From contig JAJEKV010000011.1 of NCBI GenBank assembly GCA_021234155.1, positions 22,768,416 through 22,832,415 of the forward strand: a stretch of 64,000 nt of DNA. Reading direction: 5' to 3'. Below, in pieces: positions 1-12,259 of this stretch; position 1 is the stretch's first letter, and each line of letters starts with the position of its first letter. The notes beneath the pieces are model-generated. The model worked only from the letters and a program-made list of their open reading frames with translations, had not been told where the DNA came from and did no database searches. Position numbers and translations under genes: made by a program. The stretch is from Isoetes taiwanensis. Taxonomy: Eukaryota > Streptophyta > Lycopodiopsida > Isoetales > Isoetaceae.

Positions 1-1416
1 GCCAAAGTTCAAGTTGAGAAGCAGGAGGTTTTGCTACAAGACTCAACAACTTCTCTTGGTCAGAATCAACCAAGACTTCATACAAGTTACCTCGACGTTC
101 GACTTGAAGAACCACCTTCCAATCTAGATTGAAGATTCTACAGCATTCACTGTCAAATAACACTCGATGTCCTGTGTCGCAAATCTTTGCCACTGATACA
201 AGATTAGTGATCAAATCAGGTACCAATAAAGCATCATAAAAATGCAGAACTTTTCCATTTGACAAAGGGATTCGTGCATCTCCTACTCCACCTAAAATCT
301 TTTCATCACCATCTCCAACTCTCACCGTAGTTGAAGTGTTCTGCAACTTATCAAACCAAACACGAGATGAAAACATATTGTTTGTTGCACCAGAATCAAT
401 GCACAAACGACTTCTACTATATCTATCAGCAACCTCCATAACTTTCAAACCAATCTCTTCTTTATTTTCATTTTTTGTATCACCTGAGAATGCAACGTTT
501 GTTGCGCTACTTGCTGGAGCAATATCATTCACATTTTGGCTCTTGTACTCAGCTGACATTCTCTTCAAATCAGCTTTCATTTGTCTACAAAATCTTTGTA
601 TGTGACCCAACTTATGGCAATAGTTACACTCGACATTGGCAAATCTCCCATCATCACGCCAACGTCCTCCACGACCATTACCATCTTCTTGTGTGGTACC
701 TCTACTTGTACCTACACCACCTCGGCCACCACGACCACGTCCACGATAAACATAACCGCGACCTCTTCCACGTCCACGGCCACGTATTGCAAGAGCCACT
801 TCATTAGAATTACTCCTATAGCCTGCAGCTTGTTGTGTCTCAAGCTCAGCCTTGATGGAACTACACGCTTCAACAAAATTACCTTTATAAAGTGTCCTTA
901 CAGACATCTTTAAAGGATCAAGTCTTTGAGGAAAAGCTTTTGTGAAAGCTATAACTTGAGCCTCCTGGGTCTTAGCTTGGCCTGCAGCAGCAAACTTTGC
1001 AAATATCTCATTGAAAGCTACAATGAGTTTTTCCACGTCTTCTCCTTCCTTATACTTCAAAGTATCTAACTTTGCCTCTAAAGCAGCAAGCTCTGCAGAG
1101 GTTAATTGGCCATACTTTGCTTCTAATGCCTCCCAAAGATCATGCGCAGATGTGAAAGAAGTTGGTGAAGATGATGAAGATATAGAACTACTTCCTGGTA
1201 ACTGCATTAATACACCATCAGTGATAACATTTAGAAGAAATGCTATCGCCCTTCGATCTTTCTCCTTCCAATCATCTTTTAGAGTTTGTGGTTTAGACTC
1301 TCCTATCACAGACCAACAATCATCGGCTTCCAACAAACCCTTCACTCGAAACTTCCAAGAATGCCAATGCGTTCCATCAAAAGGCTTTAGAACTCAATCT
1401 TCATAAACTTAGACAT
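1..1416 (-). CDS. Ty1/Copia gag-protease polyprotein, 5' part (runs off left edge)
   Basis: Seen: a minus-strand reading frame is open from about 1395 to base 1 and leaves the window. It encodes a Copia-type gag (start region KPFDGTHWHSWKFRVKG), an RG-rich stretch, a CCHC zinc knuckle (CNYCHKLGHIQRFC, near 600-640) and an aspartic-protease active site (CIDSGATNNMF, near 370-395). It then reads into a GAG-pre-integrase-like segment at the edge. Family knowledge: this order is the N-terminal half of a Ty1/Copia polyprotein, which packages RNA in virus-like particles and is cleaved by its own protease. The natural start is probably the ATG at 1416-1414 (MSKFMKIE). That frame runs into a stop after nine codons, and loss of one base near 1393 would explain the break. 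Apart from that the frame is clean, which suggests a fairly young insertion. Integrase and reverse transcriptase would lie outside the window. Confidence 0.88.
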
Positions 1417-1439
1417 CTCGAACAACGAGACAAATACCA

Positions 1440-1649
1440 TGTAAAGAATAGGTAGAGGAGGCCAATAAACAAGATCCCTCACCAAACCAAGACATTTTCT
1501 CCTTTATTCACATCCAATATATATACAATGAATAAATCTTAATGCACATGCATACTATACAAGTGTTGTGCATGCAATCACATGCGTGCATGCGCATGTG
1601 TAATGCATGTTGATAACATTGTACAAGTCCAATACTCAATATTCTAACA
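1440..1649 (-). repeat. Copia LTR (5' LTR of the element at the left edge)
   Basis: Read on the minus strand, the segment begins TGTTAGAATATTG at 1649 and ends ...TTTACA at 1440. TGGTAT follows immediately (1439-1434), the start of a primer-binding site of the initiator-Met tRNA type, although the rest of the site is diverged. TG...CA ends, a TATATATA stretch and an AATAAA-like signal fit a short Copia LTR of about 210 bp. The partner LTR is outside the window, so the call rests on position and termini. Confidence 0.7.
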
Positions 1650-4630
1650 CAGAACTGGGCAAGAATATTAGAAACATGAAATTTCATGACTCGTTACAAA
1701 TCATCATACGTGAATTAAAGGATTCCATGTCATCACACCCTTTAAGTCACACGATCTTTGCAATTTTCACTTGCATTAGTTTGGCATTGCTCTGTGTCTC
1801 TGTTTTGCTCGTAAAGGAGGCGGGTTCATGGCTATTTTGGGAGTGGAAAGTGCCGTAAAAGTATGCTCCTGTCCAATAATTCTTCAAGACCTCTTGTCAG
1901 CAGGACCAGAAGTGGCTGAGCCTCCACATGGATTGTGTCTGCAGGAGTCCAAAATACCATTGAATCTTTCCTCAAGGTACATATATTTGATCAGCAAAGC
2001 TGATTGCGGGGCCAGTTTTGCCTACATACAACATAATCGAGCATCTATACATTCATGATCTTTCCAGTTTTTGCATAATCTTGGTTGAAAAATACATTCA
2101 TAGTCTTTGTTTAGTTTGCTGATAAGAGATGCGTTTGGTGAAGAGACATGGTTTGTGCAGTGTTTTTAGCTGAAAAGATTAGTCACTCAACCTTAGTTAC
2201 TCCATGTTGCGTGTGTTTGCTCTAATTTATCTGAATTAATTATGTGCTGGTAGCATTTGATTTACACTAGCAGGCCTGACCAAAGGACACCTCCGAGATG
2301 GTATATGTCACCTCCCAATGGAAATTTCATTTTTTAGGGAAAGATTTAGGGTTGCTTTAGTCGTAGAAAAGGCGTGGAGCATATTTCAAGGAGATGAAAG
2401 AGTAACAGTGAGATAAGGATGAAGGAGAAATGCTCAAGTTGGCACAAGCTTTGCAAAACAGAGATGCTCAAGTTGGCACAAGCTGAGCAAAACGGAGTGG
2501 GTAGAATAATAGCAGGAAAAATATACGAGATTGAGGGACCAAGTCCATGCAAGCTCATAGCCATAGATCTGCTATGGCAGAGAAATTGAGAAAGTAGATT
2601 GGATTCTTTGCTGTAGGATTCTTTCTCTTTATAAGGTGTTGAAAGGTATGGCATGCATTTGTGATGCATGAAAGAATAGATGTTTTCCATAATCCTAAAG
2701 TCTTTAAATGTGTCAACTTGCTGTTCTCACCATTGTATACCGTTTGTTACCTGGAAAATCTCTAACGCTTATGGTTTCTTTTGGAATGCAGAATTATCGT
2801 TTCTTCTTCATGCTTGTTTCATCGACAACACTTCTGTGCATTCATGTTTTGATGATCATTATACAGTTTGGGGAGCAATGGGGAAGTCTCCAGCATCATT
2901 CTTGATCTTGGTGCACTCACATTCTTCACTTGTATCTCATAATCAATCAGGTTCTTACTTACACCCTTCCTCATTCTTTTATGTTGTAGCGGCTTTGTAT
3001 GCCATTATCTTATTACGTACTCAAGCTCTATTATTCTTCCATTTCAAAGATTTTGGCAAAAGATGATTCCTGTTTTTAATATTTGACACGCCAGTACATT
3101 ATACATACAAATAGGTTTTTAGGATTATGCTTGCATTTATGCTCACATCTCAGCTGCATATTTCTCATTTTTTGTTCTTGTTGCCCTGTAAGGGGTACAA
3201 GAAAAAGGGATAACTATTGCACGTCATTTGAAGCTTTTATGTTAGCAATAATTTTTGAGATTGTCATCTAACATCAGCTTTGTCAATCCATAGTTGAAAT
3301 TTTTGAGATGATTAATAGATAAGGAAGCAGGTCATGTCACCGAAATTAAATTTCTATGGTCCATTTGGATCCATTACAAAGGATGAGTGGCTGTGTAGAT
3401 GGAAAGATTTAAGCAAGTTCTATGCTGCATAAGTGGGCTGCATGGGTGAAAAATGTCTGAGCATGGTTGTATGTGTAACCACTTTAAGTGCTTTATGCAC
3501 TGTATTGAATTGCTCACGGGTGCAGACAATCTATGAGATTTTTGAAATGAGGACAAAGTGAAGCCTTATAACCTGGGTATGGTTTTGAATTTTAAAGAGA
3601 CTTTTTGTTCACCAATTGTTTTTCAAACAGGTTTTGTAGTCCGCTGATGAGAAAGTACAGAGCCCATTGTTGAAGCTAGCAAACCCCCTATATGACCTAT
3701 TATTGGAAAGGACTCGCCCTTGGAGAATTGCATACAAGGATCAACAATGTATAAAGAGGTGGGGAATAGTCCCTTTGCATGAAGGGTTCACATGTCACTT
3801 ATGGGGTATGGTTGATCCGAGGTTCGATTCCTTGGCCCAAAGTGTAGGATGTTGATTGCAAAACCCATGCCACGTCAAATTATAAATGGAAAGTATGTGA
3901 TAATTTATCAGATAAATCAATACATGTAAAGCTATAATATAACGAGGTGTTAATTAACTAACTTGAAATGTTATGAACAAGAAAACACTAGTGATTATGA
4001 ATGCCACCACAGGTAAAGCTGTACTACAATAAGGTGTTATAATATAATAATTTGGAATACTTTGATCAACAAAACACTAGTGATTTATAACTTTAACTAA
4101 GTTAAATAGACATTAAGATGCTAGTGCATTCTACTAGTAAACCATTTATGGTTTCAAAATAGATATTAAGAAGCTAGTGCGTTCTACTAGTGAACTATTT
4201 ACGGTTTCAATGCACTAAACATGAAAGGTTGTGGACCACCAACCAACAGTGACTTATGAATCTAACTATTCAAGCTTACCACAACATTTAGCCATGATAG
4301 TTTAACATTTAAGGATCACTTTTACAAACTACACACATGAAGTGTTATGTTAAACTATGTCTACTAAATATATTAAAAAACCACCATATTGAACACCATA
4401 CACAAATCATCTATAATTACAATGTCAAATACCACATTCATAAACCATTTACATGAAGAGCTACATTAAACGATGCTTATTAAACATGTTCAAAAACCAC
4501 ATTAACAAACACCGTATGCAGACCACGTACTTTGGCCATATATGGTTTTTAATGATATCAACCCACTTACATGTATTGGTTTTGGAGAATGGTTTTATAG
4601 TCATAAACATGAGAAAAACCATGTAGGGCA
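1650..4630. other. No recognisable gene; AT-rich DNA with small repeats
   Basis: Only short ORFs without recognisable domains are present. A tandem duplication of about 32 bp with core ATGCTCAAGTTGGCACAAGC lies at 2428-2493. Two imperfect copies of a block of about 47 bp containing GCTAGTGCNTTCTACTAGT occur at about 4107-4210. A T-arm-like motif (GGTTCGATTCC) is at 3821-3831 without a credible tRNA around it. Confidence 0.5.
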
Positions 4631-4727
4631 CTTACACACCCACAGTTATATTAGATTAAATATAAAAAATTTATCCACCTCAATTATACTACATTAATGC
4701 TAATTTAATAGGTCTTGCACATATACC

Positions 4728-4862
4728 GTTATGTTACACATTAACATAACGGAATTCGTTAAAAACGCATTCGCACTTAATTTTTAGGCAATCAGTTATG
4801 TTAAACATTAACATAATAGAATCTGTTAAAAATGCATTCGCACTTAGTTTTTAGCCAATCTG
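4728..4862. repeat. 67-bp imperfect tandem duplication
   Basis: Two head-to-tail units (4728-4794 and 4795-4862) each start GTTATGTTA and contain GCATTCGCACTTA. Similar GTTAA / CATTCACACC motifs recur in inverted orientation at 6830-7010, so both probably belong to one decayed repeat family. Confidence 0.6.
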
Positions 4863-4999
4863 TTACATTAACATTCAATATAACATAATTGAGAAAAATT
4901 GCATGAACATGGCAGTTTCGTGATGTTAACTTTTGCTATAATATAGCTGTTAGGCTTTCTGTTTTCTGTTATGTTAATATAAAACAGTAAAATGTCTTC

Positions 5000-6820
5000 C
5001 ATGGATGCACCCTTTGTATTACATAATAATGTCTTCAAATTGTTAATCTCTGGTCCAAAAACCTTTTGTTCTGTTACATATTATGCCTATCAGCTTATCA
5101 GTATATTTTGCTGACCTCCTTAATTGTAGAGAATGGCAGTCTCCAGCCTCAATGAAAGCTATAATAAGTCCATAAGACTTAACCTGCAAATAGTTCAGCT
5201 CTTTTTTGCTGATTCAGAGTAGAGTTGACTTAACCTGCAAATAGTGCAGCTGTGATTTTGCTGATTCAAAGCTGTTTTGACTTAACTTGCAAATATTTCA
5301 GCTATTATCTTGCAAAAGATTCATTCACATGCCTTCAACAGCGGGTGGATAAAACCATTAGCCAGTAAGGACAATAATAATATCCAACGCACGAGGATTG
5401 CCACACTTGTCACTGCGTAGTTTGGGCACACACGTCCTACATGATGCTGCCAAGCATGCAACTGAAATGGCAGAATGATGATCCGTGGTCATTCTTTGTC
5501 CCTTTGTCCAATGCAATACATTGTGGGACGTGTGGGTGTCCATGTATTTGGCTCTGGAATGAAACTTTCGTCAGTAGTGTTGAGAGTGATCATTGCATCT
5601 TGCAGGGAGATCCCCTTGTCCATGCTACATATATCATTAGAACAGTCCACAATCTGGAGGCCATCTGAGAACTGGCTTGCAAAATACCACAAAGTAGCAG
5701 TAAGCTTCCTCAATTGTCAATGATGGTAGTGCATGATTAGCAGTTGGAAAATAACACAGATGTTCCAGTATGCCAATCTAATTCCCTCTTTAGTTAGAGA
5801 ATTTATTGAAAGCACCATGTATGATAGAGTTCACGTAAGTTTGAAATCGCATTGGGAACTAGATTCATTGGGAATACCCTGACAGGTTCTCATTTTTGGC
5901 AACATCACGAAGATAGCTGCATTTATTATATTCCCTTACATACATCCAGCAAACGAACAAAGTAATTAAACCTTACTTATGCTCGGAGTCTATAATAAAT
6001 TGGGTATGTGAGACTCAAGATCTACATTTGGCTCGTTATATAGTTAGGACACTTACGTAAGTTCTAATCTAATACCATCTTATTTATAGTTATGGAGAGA
6101 ACCTTGCAGAATTGGATAACAAGAGGCATGAGATTCTTTTTGGCTATTTCTTACGGAGTTGCAAAGGGTTCACGAGAAAGTGGCGCCCTACGGAGAAAAT
6201 TCTCAGATTATGGCCTCGACTGTTACATTAGCTGAACAAAACCAACCAATGCCACCATTAGACACTTCAGATAAAGTATCATCAGAGACCAGAAATTATC
6301 TACGTTGGGAAAATCTAGTTTTGTTGCAAAACGTAAGGGAAGTCCCTAAACAATTGGAAGCGAGTTGTTATGCTTTATCTATGCATAGACCAAGCAAAAC
6401 AGTTACGGATCGAAGCTTCCTGGTTTGAACAGGTTTGTTGGTCTGCAATCTATCATGTTGTTGATTATTACAGTGTTGGATAATATTTTCGTTCTGCAAT
6501 ATGTGGGCATCATTCTGACTAGCTTTGATTCCAAATTTATCTGAAGACCATATCTTATTATTCCCTCTTATGTAATGACAACTAGGAAAAAAAGGAGATG
6601 ACAAAAAGAACTGGCAAGAAACCACCTTACCTAGCCCAGCTCTGCCCAGGCGGCCTACAACCACCATATCTATCTCAGCGCTGTCTGGGCGACCTTCCCT
6701 GGATAGCTTGGAACAAGCTTGCTCTGCTCAGGCGCATCCCTCCGGCAGATGCTAACGGCGCTAACCTTGCTCAAGACCTGGGTATAACATGTCAACAACA
6801 ATTGTTAAAGTTTTAATAAA
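5000..6820. other. No recognisable gene
   Basis: Short ORFs on both strands (for example 5489-5713 minus and 6159-6428 plus) show no family motif I recognise. A GC-richer patch at 6600-6780 resembles neither neighbour. I see no promoter, RNA gene or repeat boundary that I can support. Confidence 0.4.
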
Positions 6821-6827
6821 CTGTTAA

Positions 6828-7010
6828 TTTGTAACCTAACAGAAAATGGGTGTGAATCTATGTTAAATGAAAATTTACTATAACCGAGGGGGTTAAAATT
6901 TAACCCTGCAAATTTTAACGGAAATTGTTAACGGAATAGGTGTGAATGCATTTATCTTAAAATTTTAATATTTAACCTAACGTAACGGTGGGTGTGTAAT
7001 TACCCGTAGT
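6828..7010. repeat. Decayed AT-rich repeat with GGGTGTGAAT motifs
   Basis: Three degenerate copies of a motif like CCTAAC..AA.GGGTGTGAAT lie at about 6832-6858, 6920-6950 and 6970-7000, around a small palindrome GGTTAAAATTTAACC (near 6890-6905). The minus-strand sequence resembles the repeat at 4630-4860. A non-autonomous DNA-element remnant is plausible, but no clean termini were found. Confidence 0.4.
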
Positions 7011-7887
7011 GTTTTAATTTTGGTTGCCTTGTGTTAAACATGCCAATGACCACATCACGCGACCTCAAGGCGTCACTCCTATTCTTCATATCAGCATTGA
7101 TGATGTCAAATTTCCCTTGGAATTTGATGTTTGAAGAGCTGACAAGGATCCTGGTAATTATGAAATGCTGGTAAGACGACCTTTTCTCCACCAGGCAAAA
7201 AGCATTCACTACTGGACCAATGATCAACTTGTCATCACTGATGGCACATTAAATGCCACGATGGATCTTGAAACTAGGAAACTTATTTCTGTTGAACATA
7301 CTGAACCATCACTCTTTGATACTGATTTGGAGGATCTTCAAAACACCTATCAAGTCCAAAACCCCGCAGCTAGTCTCCGTTTGTCTGCATACCCTGAGTA
7401 CGTTGATCCTTGGGATGATATGAGTCTTGGGCTTCCTTGCTTAATCCTTATCTTTCACCTTGCAATCGTATTTAGCGTATTGACATCCACACAGATGATG
7501 ACACTACTACAGGCCTTGTTGATGTTGCTGCTGTCATGAAGCAACCCTTACTTGATGCCACTCAACGGCCTTAATTTTTTTCTACACAGAGTGCTGATGT
7601 GCCCATGATCTTCCAACCTCATGCTCATACCGTCACAGACACGGAAGTCATTCCGCATATTCAAACTCCGAAAGTTGAAGTCATTGATTTAGGAGACAAC
7701 CAACCAATCCCGCTGACTACCAATCTTCCCAAATCTTATAAAGCTCACGCCCTTAGTCTGTTTACGAAATTCAAGCACATCTTTACATGGAGCTATAAAG
7801 ATAAATTTACGAGGTATCAAAAAAGAATTGGGGGAACTCATCATTCCTACCAAACCAGATGCATGCCCCATCTAGCAACGACAGTAC

Positions 7888-8431
7888 ATGCTCAACCCCA
7901 ATTATCGTGACCGCGTCAAAGCTGAAATCGATAAACTTCTGGCTGCTAGACTTATTTATGAGGTCAAACATTTTGAGTGGGTGAGCCCAATTATTATTGC
8001 TCTCAAATATAATGGCAAAATCTGTATCTGCGTGGATTACAGAAAACTCAATATGGCCACGGAACGAGATCATTTTCCGCTACCCTTCACAGATCAAGTT
8101 CTCGACGAAGTAGCAGGCCACGAGATGTACTCTTTTATGGATAGCTGAAGACTAGTTGAAAACTATATTCACCACGCCGTGGGGCACTTTTGCCTACAAA
8201 GTGGTACCCTTTGGATTATCCAACTCTTCTTCTACTTTTTAACGCATTATGCTTTCCGTTTTTCAGGATTATATGAAAGACATGCAAGTCTTCCAAGATG
8301 ACTTTTCTGCTTACAGCTCCATGGATGATCATCATGACAAACTGGAGTTAGTTTTCCAAAAATGTGATGAATCTGGTATTAGTTTAAATCCGAAGAAGTG
8401 CACTTTTTGTATCACTTCAGGTTGTCAGTAA
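7888..8431 (+). pseudogene. Ty3/Gypsy reverse transcriptase, broken
   Basis: Frame 7888-8148 reads through RT motifs (KAEIDKLLAARLIYEV, VSPIIIALKYNGKICICVDYRKLN, HFPLPFTDQVLDEVAGHEMYSFMD) and stops at 8146. Homology resumes in other frames (FGLSNSSSTF near 8210; then 8249-8431 with QVFQDDFSAYSSMDDH and LNPKKCTF). At least two frame disruptions separate the finger/palm parts, so no active enzyme can be made. Confidence 0.8.
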
Positions 8432-9396
8432 AGATGGCATTACCGCAGACCCTGCAAAAATCAGTTGCGTGCTCAAAGCTGAAGAACTTTCCAACATCAA
8501 GGAAATACGCTCGTTCCTTGGCAAGGTAAATTATTATGCAACCTTCATTCCTGGATTGGCGGCCATTGCGGATCCCATTCATAAACTCACGGGTGACGAA
8601 TCCTCTTGGTCTTGGAATCTCCAGGCAGATGCAGCGGTTCAAAAATTAAAGGTTCTGCTCATTCAAGCTCCCTGTTCTTGTTCCACCTTAATGGGACAAA
8701 TCATTTCATGTCCATGTTGATGTCTCCGCTTTTGCCATTGGTGTTGTTCTTTCTCAGGAATATGATTTCTCATACTGATAAACTCATTAGGCATGCCAGC
8801 AGAAAATTTAACCCTGCAGAAAAAAAACTATTCTGCAATGGAACATGAGGCCCTTGGACTCATCTTCTGTGTATAACGGTTCTGTCACTATCTATTGGGT
8901 GGCAAAATCAAGTTCTTTGTTGATCATCAAGCTCTGCTTTATCTGATCAACAAAACCATGCCCACGGGATGCATTGCCTGCTGGGTACTGCTTCTTCAAG
9001 AGTTTGCTCCCTTTGAAATCATTCATAAGGCTGGCGAGTCTCATGTTGTGTCTGATTACTCTCGGTCATCCACACGGATGACACGTCTACGGGTGTTTTC
9101 CCGATGCCCAATTCTATGACTATACCATAGTTGCTGGACATCTTTATAAGCATGGCAAGGATATGGTTTTGCGCCGATGTGTTCTTCCTCATGAAGTTCC
9201 AGAGATTGTTCGCTAAACCCATGAAGGCTTGGTGGAGGACATTTTAGTGGTGATAACACGACACAAAAAATTCTTCTAGCTGGCTATTTCTGGCCCACAC
9301 TGTTCAAAGACGCCCACGCTCAAGCGCGCAACTGTGATGTCTGTCAGTGCGTGGGATGACGATGTACCCTTAACTACAGTTGCCACGGCGTTGCCC

Positions 9397-9840
9397 TTTA
9401 GCAAATGGGAAATGGATTTTATTGGGCCCATGGATCCACCTGCGTGACACTCCCGTGCTCGCTACATACTTGTTCTCACTGATTATGCAACTAAGTGCGC
9501 GAAAGCCTGTGCGCTTCCTGATAACACTACTGCCAGTACGACAAAGGTCCTTTACACGCATGTCATCACACGCTTCGATTGCTCCACGGAACTCGTCAGT
9601 GACCGAGGTATTCATTTTGTTAATCAAAGAACTGATGAACTATATTCATCATTGGAAGAGCACACTCCTTATTATCCACAAGGCAATGGCCTTGCTGAAA
9701 GTACAAATAAGACTCTCATCAACATTTTAAAGAGAATTTGTGATGCCTCCAGAACCGATTAGCAGGAAAAATTACCTACTGTTTTATGGGCCTACAACAC
9801 TAGTTACAAGATTGCTATAGGGCAGACGCCATTTAAACCT
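9397..9840 (+). pseudogene. Ty3/Gypsy integrase core, broken
   Basis: Readable pieces are KWEMDFIGPMDPP (first Asp), TDYATKCAKA, SDRGIHFVNQ (second Asp), YYPQGNGLAESTNKTL (Glu) and PTVLWAYNTSYKIAIGQTPF. The order and spacing match the rve integrase core that joins cDNA to the genome. An in-frame stop after MDPPA, a shift before TDYATK and a TAG near 9760 inactivate it. Homology stops abruptly at about 9840, where sequence of the opposite polarity (Gypsy gag) begins. Confidence 0.82.
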
Positions 9841-9844
9841 TAGA

Positions 9845-10155
9845 TTGGAAAGTTTTGTGACTGCTGTGCGCCGACGATCGGTGTCTCCAAAGCATGCCTC
9901 GAGCTCTGCAGTGAGAGCAGCAAAATCTTGCAACTCTGGGGCTCTTTTCTCCAATAAAGGAGCAAACCAACTTAGGGCTGGCCCCGTGAGGAAAGAACCA
10001 ATCAGCCCAACTTGTTCCTGGGCCGTAGGATATCTATGAGGATGGATCACAAGCCTGATCTGATTCAAAAAACCACGGCCCTCAAACTTCTCTGACAGGC
10101 TGATCTTAGGCTCTGATAGCCTCAATTGAAACCTCCTCCATATATATAAAATCAC
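9845..10155 (-). pseudogene. Ty3/Gypsy-type gag fragment
   Basis: The minus-strand ORF contains SEKFEGRGFLNQIRLVIHPH, VGLIGSFLTGPALSWFAPLL and ELEACFGDTDRRRTAVTKL. Family knowledge: this is the retrotransposon gag (capsid) domain of the type with a conserved ALSWFAPLLE helix. No zinc knuckle, protease or LTR accompanies it, and it faces the integrase fragment that ends beside it. It is probably a separate insertion or a rearranged piece. Confidence 0.8.
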
Positions 10156-10243
10156 TAGATACGAGCAAAAAAATGCTTAGGATCAGAGCAGGCAAGAACT
10201 GGTAAGGGATTCTGGTTCAAACTGTCTTGAACCTACGCAAAGC

Positions 10244-10574
10244 TACCACTCCAGAGGTAGTGGGTTCAAGTCTCGTTCAGACCATGATTTGGATAACTCA
10301 TACCCCAATGGTATGGGTAACCCGTAATAGGGTTGAGAGTCCAGATGGTTGTCGTCACACTCCTTGGTTTCAGTCCCTTGCAGATCGATTCTGGTCCACC
10401 CCAAATTTCTCCGGTTGCAAGCCTTCAAGGAGGAGGGCCTTGAGGGAGGATAGTGTGACGATTAACCTCAGGTCTGGAGCGTGTGATTCGGTTTCATCCA
10501 AATCATCGTGGCCTTTTCGGTTAGGATGCACAGTTACCACTCCAGAGGTAGTGGGTTCAAGTCTCGTTCAGACC
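10244..10574. repeat. Two 40-bp direct repeats with a tRNA T-arm-like core
   Basis: A 40-bp sequence with core AGTGGGTTCAAGTCTCGTTC occurs at 10244-10283 and again at 10535-10574, 291 bp apart. GTGGGTTCAAGTCTC resembles an RNA polymerase III B box / T arm, so these may be relics of tRNA-derived SINEs. No complete tRNA or A box was found between them. Confidence 0.5.
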
Positions 10575-10599
10575 CTTAAATATGACAGTTTTCTAATCG

Positions 10600-11360
10600 T
10601 AAGCCACGCGTGTCTCGCATAGAGATATAAACTAGGGATATATCACTTTGATAGCATGGGTTTGCATGGCAGAAGCAAACATATTGAGAGGTTAGTGCTT
10701 GCTCATTGCATTTTGCTGTTGCTATCCTGGAATTGCTTGGACACAATAATTTCATCTTTACAACCTCAGATGTTGTGAAAATTTCCAGAACGCCTCTTCA
10801 AATCGATGGTCATTGATGTGGCCCTGCCGCATGCTTGTTTATGCACAAATTTGTGAAAGGGTACTTAAAAGGAGTGAATATTATTGCCTGATCTAGTAAG
10901 TTAACTCAAATGCAGCAGATAAACCAAACTCTGTTATTGACAAAGTGTGGTTAACTGCAGGTTGTGGACATTTCAGACCAGGATCTAGTTGATGTTAAGA
11001 TTAGAAGCAACAAAAGCTGGAACTGAGAGGAACATATGTATTGGGAAGTATGTAGGTGCATGAGTCACCTCGTACTTTAAAATCACTGTATATCTTTCTT
11101 ATGTACATAATTGTTACTATAACCTCGATTCATTTGAATGAAAATTCATATTCAATTATATGTTCTTTGTCACAACATAAGGCATCAAGTGTTCAAAAGA
11201 ATTCAAATCTTCAAAAGAAATCAAGACAAACTCATTTTTTCGGTTTGTGAGTAAAACTTCAGATGAGTTCTGAAAATTACAGAATAATTTTATATTTCAT
11301 CCTCATCAGAAGGAACTTCGGGTAAATTCTATAAAATTGTCTCCTCGTCTAAAGGATCCA
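10600..11360. other. No recognisable gene
   Basis: AT-rich sequence. Short ORFs only, with no motif or repeat structure I can support. Confidence 0.4.
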
Positions 11361-11362
11361 GC

Positions 11363-12133
11363 CTATACAACCATGTTTTGACGTTTAGTTGGTGGCATGT
11401 GAAGTCTGATTGCACAGATCTGTGTTGTGAATACTATGCCTAAGGCGTCTTTACTGCAAAGATCATAGCTGGCGGTTGATCTTGCATCCTTCTTATAATA
11501 CATACCTTCTATGACACTATCACTGGCGAGATACCATGTTCCATTGAGTTGGAAGTCTTTCTCCACTATCCATTTTGGTTTTGTGCACATCAGAATCCAA
11601 AATTCAGCACCCTCATCATTCCTTTCGGAGCAATGACAGCAAAATTATCACCAATTCTAAGTGCCTCTGCTAACATCATGAGATTGGAGGAGAACAAGGA
11701 CTGCTGGATTTATGGTTCTCAATGTCAGCATGCACATTGGAGGATGTTACAATAACTTGAAGTTTCCAATCGTCGACATAATGCTTGTTCACACAACTGT
11801 CCCACATGCCATCCAAGCAATAGTGCAGAAGCATGAAAGTTCCCTCTTGTGCAACTGCAATGGAGATTCAGGATTGAATGCATGTACACAATGGATCTGC
11901 CTAGTGTCCAAAATCCTTTCTGCACCCCATGCTTTCTTTCTATGTATATCCTCCACCTTGACTTTCCAAAAGAACCTTTTTATGTTTTTCCTCTTGCTGG
12001 TTTCAGATGTGTTCACCCACTCGTATGTTCCACAAATAAACATCTCTTCAGCAACTTCTACCACTTCATGAGCATTACCCAATTTTATGCTGAGTAACGT
12101 TCCTAATCGACATGCCCTTAACCAACTGGGCAA
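11363..12133 (-). pseudogene. Degenerate coding-like region, family not recognised
   Basis: Two minus-strand ORFs (12133-11789, 114 codons; 11590-11363, 75 codons) look protein-like rather than random (for example EEMFICGTYEWVNTSE, WKVKVEDIHRKKAWGAERI, DFQLNGTWYLASDSVIEGMYY). They are separated by stops and have no introns with clear GT-AG borders. They could be exons of one decayed host gene or part of a transposon-captured fragment. I do not recognise the family and assign no function. Confidence 0.3.
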
Positions 12134-12259
12134 AACCGTCTAGACGTTTATGAGTAGTCGCTTCTACCCATTTATGCCGGTGTCTCGGGAACGCCCCACG
12201 GGCACATTCAAGGTTCGAATACTCGAGCGGTCTACCATGGGCCCGTTACACACGGGGGG

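Larger units (their letters stand above)
7050..9840 (+). mobile_element. Decayed Ty3/Gypsy pol (protease-RT-RNase H-integrase)
   Basis: A pol region is readable in order on the plus strand but is broken by stops and frameshifts. A protease C-terminal part lies at about 7060-7440 (FPLEFDV, stop, then NYEMLVRRPFLHQAKSIH). RT begins at about 7888 (GKICICVDYRKLN) and continues to 8430; its active-site box reads VFQDDF where Ty3 elements have a YxDD-type box. The RT/RNase H connection is at 8490-8680 (IRSFLGKVNYYATFIPGL) and RNase H at about 8720-9100. The integrase zinc domain is at about 9150-9350 and the integrase core at 9397-9840, with FIGP, SDRG and GNGLAES carrying the D, D and E residues. 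No LTR or PBS was recognised on either side. The element is dead, and its gag and termini have been lost or rearranged. Confidence 0.85.

Noticed and set aside
336-1406. Plus-strand ORFs over the left edge
   Set aside because: They are shadows of the minus-strand Copia gag frame, which carries recognisable domains.
2346-3066. ORFs of 114 and 128 codons on opposite strands
   Set aside because: No recognisable motif, no splice signals worth building on, and biased by AT-rich sequence and a short tandem repeat.
3765-3840. Possible tRNA gene (T-arm-like CGAGGTTCGATTCCTTG)
   Set aside because: The T arm folds, but no matching acceptor stem, D arm or seven-base anticodon loop could be built.
12105-12135. 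tRNA-like A box on the minus strand (GCCCAGTTGGTTAAGGGC)
   Set aside because: It looks like the first part of a tRNA or SINE, but no B box lies at the expected distance on that strand.
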